From positions 1 to 15,143 of the forward strand of contig JBIIVF010000052.1 in NCBI GenBank assembly GCA_044339595.1: a stretch of 15,143 bases of DNA. Direction: 5' to 3'. Below are positions 6,860-13,791 of the stretch, piece after piece; positions within the stretch are counted from its first letter, which is position 1, and each line of letters begins with the position of its first letter. A program made the position numbers and the translations under genes. Source of the DNA: CAZTGZ01 sp044339595 (GTDB taxonomy: Bacteria; Bacteroidota; Bacteroidia; NS11-12g; UBA9320). The notes under the pieces were generated by a model. That model was given only the letters and a program-made list of their open reading frames with translations. It was not told the DNA's origin and made no database searches.

Positions 6860-7923
6860 GATTGGGTTTCGATATCATTCCTTATCAAGCCATTTTTAAA
6901 AAACCGGCCAAAACTTCACGAAATACATTTGAACATCGCGATATTCATTTTATCCGTCTTTGGGAAGAAGGAAAAGAATCAAAGGTTGGATGGGGTGAAG
7001 CCGCACCTTTACATTTACTGAGCAAGGATGACTTGCCGAATTACGATGCCATTCTACGTCAAAAACTCTCTGAATTCACACTAGAGGGCCATATAGACGA
7101 CTCAATGGCCTTTTTGTATCCATCCATAACCTTTGGCATAGAGACTGCTTTAAATGACCTGCAAAATGGCTCAAATCAAGTCATTTTTCAAAATTCCCCA
7201 AAACAATTCCCATTGGCGATTAACGGTCTGGTATGGATGGATGATGAGGAGAGCATGATTCAACAGGCATTCAAACTCGTTGCAGAAGGATTTGATTGCA
7301 TTAAATTTAAGGTGGGAGCATTGGATTTTGATGCTGAATGCCGAATTCTCGAAACGTTCAGAAAGAAACATGATGCACGAAATATTTTGTTGCGTCTCGA
7401 TGCAAACGGTGCTTTTCATCCAATAGAAGCAAAGGAGCAACTGCGAGAATTAAGGAAATTCGGAATTCAATCCATCGAACAACCCATCCGTCAGGGTCAA
7501 AGGGAAGAAATGGCCCGTTTGGTAGCGCAAAGAATTATTCCTATCGCGTTGGATGAAGAATTAATCGATGTTCAACAGAAATCAGATTTACGAACCCTTT
7601 TAAAAGATATCAAACCTGAATTTATTGTTTTAAAACCTTCGTTGCATGGCGGATACGCCCAATGTTTATGTTGGATACAGGAGGCCAATTTACTCAATGT
7701 TGGATTTTGGATTACTTCAGCATTAGAAACCAATATTGGACTAAACGGCATTGCACAATTTGCTTCCATCTACGCTCAAGGTGGTTATCAAGGCCTTGGA
7801 ACAGGGACGCTTTATAAAAACAACATTCCAGGACCTCTATTTGTAAAGGATGGATTTCTCCAAATGGACCCTGAAACACCATGGGACTTTTCAGGAATTC
7901 TAAACCCGGACCATTTGAATTGA
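6856..7923 (+). CDS. menC: o-Succinylbenzoate synthase (enolase superfamily)
   Basis: MenC dehydrates SHCHC to o-succinylbenzoate in the menaquinone pathway and belongs to the muconate-lactonizing/enolase superfamily. The 355-residue protein shows the full active-site set. The Lys-x-Lys pair is in 'IKFKVG' (Lys150, Lys152). Metal ligands are Asp182 ('RLDANG'), Glu208 ('IEQP') and Asp233 ('ALDEEL'), and the second catalytic lysine is Lys260 ('LKPSLHGG'). Some enolase-superfamily members with this motif set racemize dipeptides or N-acyl amino acids, but direct coupling to menA (4-bp overlap) favours MenC. It is the last gene of the kbl-SDR-menA-menC unit. The remaining men genes (menF, D, B, E) are not in the window. 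Confidence 0.92.
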   Translation: MRLGFDIIPYQAIFKKPAKTSRNTFEHRDIHFIRLWEEGKESKVGWGEAAPLHLLSKDDLPNYDAILRQKLSEFTLEGHIDDSMAFLYPSITFGIETALNDLQNGSNQVIFQNSPKQFPLAINGLVWMDDEESMIQQAFKLVAEGFDCIKFKVGALDFDAECRILETFRKKHDARNILLRLDANGAFHPIEAKEQLRELRKFGIQSIEQPIRQGQREEMARLVAQRIIPIALDEELIDVQQKSDLRTLLKDIKPEFIVLKPSLHGGYAQCLCWIQEANLLNVGFWITSALETNIGLNGIAQFASIYAQGGYQGLGTGTLYKNNIPGPLFVKDGFLQMDPETPWDFSGILNPDHLN

Positions 7924-7941
7924 GCAGATTTGAGGTCTGCT
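7923..7941 (+). other. Small hairpin directly after the menC stop
   Basis: A 6-bp inverted repeat AGCAGA/TCTGCT (7923-7928 with 7936-7941) with a 7-nt loop begins on the last base of the menC stop codon. No T tract follows, so it is not a convincing intrinsic terminator. It might stabilise the operon's 3' end or be chance. Confidence 0.3.
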
Positions 7942-8007
7942 ATCGGATGCGCAAGTAGCTACAATTTTGAAAGGATTCACTTGGTACTTTCTAAAAATTT
8001 TGGACAT

Positions 8008-8040
8008 AAAAAAACCGTCATTTTGATAGAATGACGGTTT
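8008..8040 (-). terminator. Rho-independent terminator of tonB
   Basis: An 11-bp perfect stem (8012-8022 with 8030-8040, AAACCGTCATT/AATGACGGTTT) has a 7-nt loop. Read on the minus strand it ends in seven consecutive T (complement of 8008-8014), starting about 20 bp after the tonB stop. On the plus strand the T run is only three bases, so any termination of the men operon here would be weaker. Confidence 0.85.
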
Positions 8041-8060
8041 CAATATGATTTACTTGAAAG

Positions 8061-8747
8061 TTATCCGCTGATTTCAAATTTGATTGGCAATCTGAAACGC
8101 ACTGGAACCTTTTTATCTCTTTGTTTGGCCGGAGTCCACAATCCACTCATTTTCTTCACAACTGCCATGGCCGCTTCTTCACAACCCCAACCCAATTTCT
8201 TGGTACCCAAAATTTCAATGTCTTTGAGCGATCCATCGGGCATTACCACAAATTGTACAATCACCTTTCCTTCAATTTCGTTTTCGAAGGCCATGGGAGG
8301 GTAGCTCAGATTTTCTCCAATAAATTTATACATTTCTGCATCTCCACCTTTAAATCCAGCCATTTCAGATACCTCGTGAAATTCAAAAACTTCGTTGGTT
8401 TCCTCCACTGTTTCAGTCGGAATTTCTATGGTCGGTTTAATGGCTTCTGTTTGTTCTGTTTCTGTTGTTTCCACTTCCGGTTGCTCCTCGTCAATTTTAA
8501 CGTCGTCTTCAACAATTTTCAATTCCGGTGGAGGGGGTGGCGGAGGTGGTTGTTGTTTTTGAACGGTGTTTTCCATTACCTCCATTTCTTCTTCATACAC
8601 CATAGAACCCAAATTACTCGCTTCTTTTTCGTACTGAGTATAGCTAAATGCATACAATACAAGCGACAAGGAAGCAATCATACCAATCTCGAAAAATGAG
8701 AACCTCATTTTCGAAATATCCGCTTTTTCACTTTTTTTAATTTCCAT
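8061..8747 (-). CDS. tonB: TonB-family energy transducer
   Basis: TonB carries proton-motive energy from ExbB/ExbD to outer-membrane TonB-dependent (including SusC-type) receptors. This 228-residue protein has one N-terminal membrane segment (about 19-36) and eight consecutive prolines (67-74). A strongly acidic Glu/Thr-rich periplasmic linker (about 78-128) follows. The C-terminal TonB domain (about 140-226) contains 'YPPMAFENEIEGKVIV' and 'WTPAKQRDKKVPVRF'. The acidic linker differs from the Pro-Lys/Pro-Glu linker of E. coli TonB. Bacteroidota carry several TonB paralogues, so its receptor partners cannot be assigned; no exbB, exbD or receptor gene is nearby. It lies downstream of vanZ in the same direction, with its own predicted promoter in the 75-bp gap and its own terminator. 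Confidence 0.92.
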   Translation of the reverse strand: MEIKKSEKADISKMRFSFFEIGMIASLSLVLYAFSYTQYEKEASNLGSMVYEEEMEVMENTVQKQQPPPPPPPPELKIVEDDVKIDEEQPEVETTETEQTEAIKPTIEIPTETVEETNEVFEFHEVSEMAGFKGGDAEMYKFIGENLSYPPMAFENEIEGKVIVQFVVMPDGSLKDIEILGTKKLGWGCEEAAMAVVKKMSGLWTPAKQRDKKVPVRFRLPIKFEISG

Positions 8748-8764
8748 AATCGAATGGTTTGCGT

Positions 8765-8772
8765 CAAAATTA
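8765..8772 (-). promoter_or_regulatory. Predicted tonB promoter, Bacteroidota -7 element
   Basis: The minus strand reads TAATTTTG, an exact TAnnTTTG match, 17 bp upstream of the tonB ATG. No clear -33 TTG lies at the expected distance. It suggests tonB can be expressed independently of the fbaB-accD-gcvH-vanZ unit upstream. Confidence 0.55.
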
Positions 8773-8822
8773 ATGCTTAAATTCTTCTTTTATATCATCA
8801 AATTGTAAAAGGTAAATGTCAT

Positions 8823-9233
8823 CTACCATCTTTGGGTTTTTAGACATTCATTAAAGTTAACTTTGAAAAATATAACGCCGATTAAACAACCTATAGTATT
8901 GGCCATGATATCAGAAATATCGTATGATCGTCCGGTGAAAACCCACGCCTGCATCAATTCAATCAGCACGCCATAAATCCCCCCCAAAACAAAGCCTACT
9001 TTGAGCGATCTTGATCGATTGGCGCTAAATCTTCGATGTTTGACTTCACCAATGGCCAAGAGCACCACAAATACTGCGTAAAACAGCATATGCGCAAACT
9101 TGTCGAAAGTTACACCGCGCCAAAACGACAAATCCGGGAAATCAGAACCAGGCAAACCGCATAAAAGCAGAATGGCCAAACCCCAAAAAATACCGATGTA
9201 ATGGTATTTAAATAAGAAATGTCGAAAAATCAA
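8823..9233 (-). CDS. VanZ-like small membrane protein
   Basis: This 136-residue hydrophobic protein has about four membrane segments (roughly 11-27, 46-63, 78-96, 108-126). Conserved VanZ-family features are 'LPGSDFPD' (27-34), 'FDKFAHMLFYA' (43-53) and 'SYDISDIMANTIGCLIG' (103-119). The family is named for the teicoplanin-resistance protein VanZ, but most members, including short Bacteroidota ones, have no defined role, so no resistance function should be inferred. No ATG exists before the first membrane segment. Translation most likely starts at TTG (9233), which overlaps the gcvH stop codon (TTGA), indicating coupling to gcvH. It ends the fbaB-accD-gcvH-vanZ series. Confidence 0.85.
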   Translation of the reverse strand: MIFRHFLFKYHYIGIFWGLAILLLCGLPGSDFPDLSFWRGVTFDKFAHMLFYAVFVVLLAIGEVKHRRFSANRSRSLKVGFVLGGIYGVLIELMQAWVFTGRSYDISDIMANTIGCLIGVIFFKVNFNECLKTQRW

Positions 9234-9610
9234 TGTCCTGTAGTAGACTGATAATTTGCTGCATCCATCAGTGCATTTGCTTCTGATGAATCAGACATTT
9301 TAATTTTGATCATCCAACCTTTTTGGTAAGGATCTTCGTTAATATTTTCAGGATTCGATTGTAGGTCTGCATTTACTTCCACAATTTCTCCGCTCAAGGG
9401 CATATAGAGGTCACTAACCGTCTTTACTGCCTCAACAGTGCCGAAGGTGTCTCCTGACCCCATGGTTTCGCCTTGGGTCTCAATTTCAACGAAAACGATG
9501 TCACCTAATTCGCTCTGAGCAAAATCAGTAATACCCACTGTTGCGATGTCGCCTTCAATGCGAACCCATTCGTGTTCTTTGGTGTACTTCAATTCTGATG
9601 GAAAATTCAT
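9230..9610 (-). CDS. gcvH: Glycine cleavage system H protein
   Basis: GcvH is the lipoylated shuttle protein that carries the aminomethyl group between the P, T and L proteins of glycine cleavage. The 126-residue protein begins 'MNFPSELKYTKEHEWVRIEG' as expected. The lipoyl lysine is Lys63 in 'GTVEAVKTVSDLY', and the typical 'NEDPYQKGWMIKI' follows. The length is normal for the family. The gcvP and gcvT genes are not adjacent, as is common in this phylum. It lies 14 bp downstream of accD and overlaps vanZ, so it is probably cotranscribed with fbaB and accD. Besides glycine cleavage, H protein can also serve in lipoate relay. Confidence 0.97.
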   Translation of the reverse strand: MNFPSELKYTKEHEWVRIEGDIATVGITDFAQSELGDIVFVEIETQGETMGSGDTFGTVEAVKTVSDLYMPLSGEIVEVNADLQSNPENINEDPYQKGWMIKIKMSDSSEANALMDAANYQSTTGH

Positions 9611-9624
9611 AATCTTTTAATTAG

Positions 9625-10506
9625 TTATTGTACGGTTTCTTTTTTTGTCTTGGTTGCTTTCTTTTCGCAGATCATAGAAAATAGCTCCGTTATTTTCTCT
9701 TTAGCAGCGGGCCTGTTGATGATAAAATCGACAAAACCATGTTCCTGTAGAAATTCTGATCTTTGGAATCCTTCCGGAAGATCTTTTCCGATCGTTTCTT
9801 TGATAACCCTTGGACCGGCAAATCCGATTAATGCATCGGGTTCCGCCACATTAAAATCACCCAACATGGCAAAAGATGCGGTAACACCTCCCGTGGTAGG
9901 ATTTGTGATATAAGAAATATAGGGAATACCCGCCTTATCTAGCAATGCCAATTTCGCAGAGGTCTTTGCCATTTGCATAAGCGAAAATGCAGCCTCCATC
10001 ATTCTGGCACCACCGGATTTACTGATAATGATAATCGGAGCACCTTCATTTCTCGAATGATCAATGGCTCTGGCAATTTTTTCTCCTACCACAGCTCCCA
10101 TGCTTCCGCCGATAAAAGCAAAATCCATGCAGGCGATCGTTGTTTTAAATCCACCTACCTTACCATAACCTACTCGAACAGCATCTGACAATCCGGTTTT
10201 AGAAACGGCATCCTTGATTCTGTCTGGATAGGGTTTGTTATCATTAAAATTCAAAGGATCTGCAGCAATCATGTTCGGATATAATTCTTGAAATTTACCT
10301 TCATCAAAAAATATCTCGAAATACTCCTTCGAACCAATTCTTTCATGATAACCGCAAGATGGGCAAACCCACTTATTGTTTTCAAAATCTTTGGTAATGG
10401 TCGGCTTTTTACACTCAGGACATTTATACCACAACCCGTCAGGGGTAGCCTTTTTATCCTTCGTTTTGGTAATGATACCTTCTTTAACGCGTTTAAACCA
10501 ACTCAT
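9625..10506 (-). CDS. accD: Acetyl-CoA carboxylase carboxyltransferase subunit beta
   Basis: AccD with AccA forms the carboxyltransferase that transfers carboxyl from biotin-BCCP to acetyl-CoA, giving malonyl-CoA, the committed step of fatty-acid synthesis. The 293-residue protein opens with 'MSWFKRVKEGI', then the N-terminal zinc ribbon with Cys29, Cys32, Cys48 and Cys51. The crotonase-like core contains 'SKSGGARMMEA' (162-172), the acyl-CoA/oxyanion segment 'TNPTTGGVTASFAMLGD' (201-217) and 'GFAGPRVIKETIG' (228-240). It is similar in length to E. coli AccD (304). It begins 15 bp after the fbaB stop and precedes gcvH by 14 bp, with no internal terminator, so it is probably part of one operon. 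Confidence 0.97.
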   Translation of the reverse strand: MSWFKRVKEGIITKTKDKKATPDGLWYKCPECKKPTITKDFENNKWVCPSCGYHERIGSKEYFEIFFDEGKFQELYPNMIAADPLNFNDNKPYPDRIKDAVSKTGLSDAVRVGYGKVGGFKTTIACMDFAFIGGSMGAVVGEKIARAIDHSRNEGAPIIIISKSGGARMMEAAFSLMQMAKTSAKLALLDKAGIPYISYITNPTTGGVTASFAMLGDFNVAEPDALIGFAGPRVIKETIGKDLPEGFQRSEFLQEHGFVDFIINRPAAKEKITELFSMICEKKATKTKKETVQ

Positions 10507-10521
10507 GGGCTCTAAATAGAA

Positions 10522-11577
10522 TTAAGCAAATGTAACTTCCTTGCACAAATAAACATCCTGAATAGCATTCAGAATTTCAACACCCTCTGTCATAGGTCTT
10601 TGGAATGCCTTTCTTCCCGAAATCAGACCACATCCGCCGGCTCTTTTGTTAATGACTGCTGTTTTTACTGCCTGTGCAAGATCATTTTCGCCGGATGGTC
10701 CACCTGAATTGATGAGCCCAACCCTTCCCATGTAGCAATTGGCTACTTGATATCTTGTTAGGTCGATCGGATGATCGGTGGTTAATTTGCTATATACATC
10801 CTTGTGAGTTTTTCCAAAATTGACCGCATTATATCCGCCATTGTTTTCCGGTAATTTCTGTTTGATAATATCTGCTTGTATAGTTACCCCTAAATGATTG
10901 GCCTGACCGGTCAAATCAGCTGAGACGTGGTAATCTACCCCGTCTTTTTTGAAAGCATTATTTCTGGTGTAACACCACAATATAGTGGCCATCCCCAATT
11001 CATGGGCACGTTCAAAGGCTTCTGCCACTTCTACGATTTGTCGGGCGGATTCATCCGATCCGAAATATATGGTTGCACCCACCGCAGCAGCACCTAAATT
11101 CCAAGCTTCTTCCACTGTCCCGAACATGATTTGATCAAATTTATTCGGATAGCTCAAAAATTCATTGTGGTTAATTTTAACCACAAACGGAATCTTATGC
11201 GCATATTTTCTTGAAACATTGGCCAACACTCCAAATGTACTGGCAACAGCATTGCAACCGCCTTCTATGGCTAGCTTTACAATATTTTCCGCATCAAAAT
11301 ATATCGGATTGGGTGCAAAAGAAGCCCCTGCAGAATGTTCTATACCTTGGTCGACCGGCAAAATGGAAACGAAACCGGTTCCACCTAGATGTCCTGTATT
11401 GTAAATCTGTTGTAAACTGCGCAACACTTGAGGATTTCGGTTAGATAAAGCCCAAACCTTATCGATGTGTTGTGAACCGGGGAGATGTAATAATTCCTTT
11501 GAGATGGTATTGGACTTATGATTCAACAGATAGTCTGCTTCACTTCCTAAAAGCTTCGAAATTTTGTCAATGCTCAT
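10522..11577 (-). CDS. fbaB: Class I fructose-bisphosphate aldolase, FbaB type
   Basis: FbaB is the Schiff-base (class I, DhnA-type) aldolase that interconverts fructose 1,6-bisphosphate with the two triose phosphates in glycolysis/gluconeogenesis. This 351-residue protein matches E. coli FbaB (350) closely along its whole length. Examples are 'YNTGHLGGTGFVSILPVDQG' (59-78), 'VGATIYFGSDES' (166-177), 'KDGVDYHVSADLTGQANH' (211-228) and 'NSGGPSGENDL' (290-300). The Schiff-base lysine should be Lys239 or Lys241 in 'ADIIKQK', inferred by analogy with archaeal class I aldolases. It heads the leftward accD-gcvH-vanZ series, with a TACTTTTG promoter element 20 bp upstream of its ATG. No class II aldolase is present in the window. 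Confidence 0.96.
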   Translation of the reverse strand: MSIDKISKLLGSEADYLLNHKSNTISKELLHLPGSQHIDKVWALSNRNPQVLRSLQQIYNTGHLGGTGFVSILPVDQGIEHSAGASFAPNPIYFDAENIVKLAIEGGCNAVASTFGVLANVSRKYAHKIPFVVKINHNEFLSYPNKFDQIMFGTVEEAWNLGAAAVGATIYFGSDESARQIVEVAEAFERAHELGMATILWCYTRNNAFKKDGVDYHVSADLTGQANHLGVTIQADIIKQKLPENNGGYNAVNFGKTHKDVYSKLTTDHPIDLTRYQVANCYMGRVGLINSGGPSGENDLAQAVKTAVINKRAGGCGLISGRKAFQRPMTEGVEILNAIQDVYLCKEVTFA

Positions 11578-11592
11578 ATTCTTGTAAATTTG
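11563..11592 (+). promoter_or_regulatory. Predicted promoter of the GNAT acetyltransferase (complete -33/-7)
   Basis: The -33 TTTG at 11563-11566, an 18-bp spacer and the -7 TAAATTTG at 11585-11592 match both halves of the Bacteroidota consensus (TTTG, 17-23 bp, TAnnTTTG). The -33 half lies inside the first codons of the divergent fbaB gene. The -7 element ends 32 bp before the acetyltransferase ATG. Confidence 0.65.
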
Positions 11593-11597
11593 AGCGA

Positions 11598-11605
11598 CAA
11601 AAGTA
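11598..11605 (-). promoter_or_regulatory. Predicted fbaB operon promoter, Bacteroidota -7 element
   Basis: The minus strand reads TACTTTTG, an exact TAnnTTTG match, 20 bp upstream of the fbaB ATG. No TTG lies 17-23 bp upstream of it. It is only 5 bp from the opposing -7 element of the acetyltransferase promoter. Confidence 0.55.
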
Positions 11606-11624
11606 GTAATTTTTGAGATTCATA

Positions 11625-12062
11625 ATGGAAGAACAACACATAAATCAGGCAATAGAGGTTCATCTTGTAACAAGCACCGATGAATTGCACAAAGTTCACC
11701 AAATCAGACAAGAGGTTTTTGTGGTTGAACAAAACGTTGAGGAGTCACTCGAATATGAATTTGAAGACGAATCGAATCACTTCATTGCATATGCTGATGG
11801 ACATCCGGCCGGCACTGCTCGTTGGCGAAAAACTTCGAACGGAATAAAACTCGAAAGGTTTGCAGTACTCGGTACATTCAGAAACAAAGGTATTGGGAGT
11901 GCATTGCTTAGAACCATCTTAGATCATCTGCCCTCAAAAGCGTATGTCTATCTTCACGCACAACTACCTGCCATGAATCTCTATGCTAAACAAGGATTTA
12001 GACCTGAAGGCGACCTCTTTTATGAAGCAGATATGCCTCATTATAAAATGAAACTATCTTAA
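11625..12062 (+). CDS. GNAT-family N-acetyltransferase (YjcF/ElaA-like)
   Basis: This 145-residue cytoplasmic protein has the GNAT fold. The N-terminal part has 'IRQEVFVVEQNV', the start motif of the YjcF/ElaA-like subgroup. Motif A is 'LERFAVLGTFRNKGIGSALL', with the acetyl-CoA pyrophosphate-binding R-x-x-G-x-G pattern. Motif B is near 'NLYAKQGFRPEGDLFYEADM', and the end is 'PHYKMKLS'. The acceptor substrate is unknown for this subgroup and cannot be read here. The ATG at 11625 is preferred over an in-frame TTG at 11613 because it follows the predicted promoter with a short leader. The gene stands alone, divergent from fbaB and convergent with comM. Confidence 0.88.
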   Translation: MEEQHINQAIEVHLVTSTDELHKVHQIRQEVFVVEQNVEESLEYEFEDESNHFIAYADGHPAGTARWRKTSNGIKLERFAVLGTFRNKGIGSALLRTILDHLPSKAYVYLHAQLPAMNLYAKQGFRPEGDLFYEADMPHYKMKLS

Positions 12063-12186
12063 ACCGTTGATTAGACTTGATTTATCCATGTCTCTTGAAA
12101 GGGCAACAATCTTATTTCATGACCCTACGAGCAAGTAACACATTAGGAATGGATTATCAGAAAAGATCAATTCCGGAAAGGTCGAT

Positions 12187-13722
12187 TTAATTCCATTGCT
12201 CCCTATCGAGGCTGCGGTATTGTATCGCTTCGGCCAAGTGTTCAATTTTAATGGGAACACTTCCACTTAGATCGGCAATGGTTCTTGACACTTTAAGAAT
12301 GCGATCATAAGCCCGGGCAGATAAATTTAGTTTTTGCATGGCATTTTTCAGAAGCAATTGTCCGGATTGATCGATGGCACAATATTCATGAATCATTCTA
12401 CTCGACATTTGTGCGTTGTTGTGCATACCCGGTATGGCTCGATATCGCTCTTCCTGAATACCTCTTGCTTTAATGACTCTTTCACGGACATTCGCACTGG
12501 GTTCTGATTTTCTATAAGAAGACAATTCATCAAAAGCTACAGGGGTGACCTCAATATGAATGTCTATCCTATCCAACAATGGACCGGATATTTTACTCAA
12601 GTATTTTTGAACTACACCGGGGGCACAAACACATTCCTTCTCAGGATGATTATAAAAACCACATGGACAAGGATTCATACTTGCTACAAGCATAAATCCT
12701 GCGGGATAATCCACACTAAACCGAGCCCGACTGATAGTGACACGTCGTTCTTCTAAAGGTTGCCTTAAAACCTCCAGTACTGTTCTTTTAAATTCAGGCA
12801 ATTCATCCAGAAACAACACCCCATTGTGGGCGAGAGAAATTTCTCCCGGTTGAGGATTATTTCCTCCACCTACCAGAGCCACATCGCTGATAGTATGATG
12901 TGGCGATCTGAAAGGACGCCGAGAAACAATGGAAGCGTTCTCTCCTAATTTCCCGGCTACAGAATGAATTTTAGTAGTATCCAAGGCTTCATAAATGGTT
13001 AAAGGAGGCAATATGGTAGGAAGGCGCTTCGCGAGCATGGTTTTTCCTGCACCGGGAGGTCCAATTAAGATAATATTATGACCGCCGGCAGCAGCAACCT
13101 CCATAGATCTTTTAATGTTTTCTTGTCCTTTTACATCACTAAAATCACAATCCCAATTTTCTTGATTCTCTGAAAATTCCGTACGTGGATCTACAAAAGC
13201 CGGCTCAAGTTTTAAATGGCCATTCAAGAATTCGACCAATTCCAAGACATGCTCAATTCCAAATACAGCGATGTCTTTTACCATAGCTGCCTCACGTGCA
13301 TTTTGCTTAGGCAGAATCATTCGGGTAAATCCGTCTTTAACTGCTTGAATAGCGATGGGGAGTGCACCCTTTATGGGTTGTAAACTGCCATCTAAAGACA
13401 ATTCACCCATAATGATATACTCTTCTAGTGACGGCACATTTATTTGTCCGGATGCGCTTAAAACACCCGCCGCTATTGTCAAATCATATGCAGAACCTTC
13501 CTTTTTAATATCGGCTGGAGCCATATTGATAATCACGCCTTTTCGAGGCATGATTAAACCATTATTTTTAAAAGCCGTCTCTATCCGCAACTGACTCTCC
13601 TTTACGGCATTATCAGGAAGTCCTACCATGAGATACTTTGACCCCTGCCCTACATTCACTTCAACAGTAATTTTAGTGGCCTTGATACCATAAACTGTAC
13701 TTCCAAATACCTTTACCAGCAT
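12187..13722 (-). CDS. comM: YifB/ComM-family Mg-chelatase-like AAA+ ATPase
   Basis: ComM (YifB) is a hexameric AAA+ helicase that promotes branch migration during recombination of incoming DNA in naturally transformable bacteria; it is widespread also in species not known to be competent. The 511-residue protein has the N-terminal Lon-protease-like fold domain (ChlI type, about 1-170). The Mg-chelatase ATPase core has Walker A GPPGAGKT (221-228) and Walker B 'GVLFLDEL' (301-308). The family's Cys cluster (Cys352, Cys354, Cys364, Cys366) follows, then the arginine-finger region 'LLDRIDIHIEV' (382-392) and the Mg_chelatase_C domain. The length is normal (E. coli YifB about 506). The start aligns with the family's first strand, so an upstream or downstream start is unlikely. 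It stands alone, divergent from the DUF2147 gene. Confidence 0.95.
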   Translation of the reverse strand: MLVKVFGSTVYGIKATKITVEVNVGQGSKYLMVGLPDNAVKESQLRIETAFKNNGLIMPRKGVIINMAPADIKKEGSAYDLTIAAGVLSASGQINVPSLEEYIIMGELSLDGSLQPIKGALPIAIQAVKDGFTRMILPKQNAREAAMVKDIAVFGIEHVLELVEFLNGHLKLEPAFVDPRTEFSENQENWDCDFSDVKGQENIKRSMEVAAAGGHNIILIGPPGAGKTMLAKRLPTILPPLTIYEALDTTKIHSVAGKLGENASIVSRRPFRSPHHTISDVALVGGGNNPQPGEISLAHNGVLFLDELPEFKRTVLEVLRQPLEERRVTISRARFSVDYPAGFMLVASMNPCPCGFYNHPEKECVCAPGVVQKYLSKISGPLLDRIDIHIEVTPVAFDELSSYRKSEPSANVRERVIKARGIQEERYRAIPGMHNNAQMSSRMIHEYCAIDQSGQLLLKNAMQKLNLSARAYDRILKVSRTIADLSGSVPIKIEHLAEAIQYRSLDREQWN

Positions 13723-13726
13723 TTTT

Positions 13727-13758
13727 CAAAATTATTTCCGATACACTGAATTTTCCAA
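13727..13758 (-). promoter_or_regulatory. Predicted comM promoter (complete -33/-7) close to the start codon
   Basis: On the minus strand a -33 TTG (13758-13756), a 21-bp spacer and the -7 TAATTTTG (13734-13727) match both halves of the Bacteroidota consensus. Only 4 bp separate the -7 element from the ATG at 13722. Transcription should therefore start at or within a base or two of the start codon. Confidence 0.6.
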
Positions 13759-13791
13759 TTTAATCGTTATATTAGCTAAAAAATTAAACCA

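Noticed and set aside
8121..8699. A 192-codon open frame on the plus strand opposite tonB
   Set aside because: Its translation is Phe/His-rich with no recognisable motif and mirrors the Glu/Pro codons of tonB, whose domains are clear. It is an antisense shadow.
8823..9233. A glycopeptide-resistance role for the VanZ-like protein
   Set aside because: No van ligase, dehydrogenase or regulator genes are nearby. The short VanZ-domain family is broad and mostly of unknown function.
12063..12186. The 124-bp gap between the convergent acetyltransferase and comM genes, checked for a terminator or small RNA
   Set aside because: Only a short TTCCGGAA palindrome (12171-12178) and weak inverted repeats are visible; there is no GC stem with a T tract and no supported small gene.
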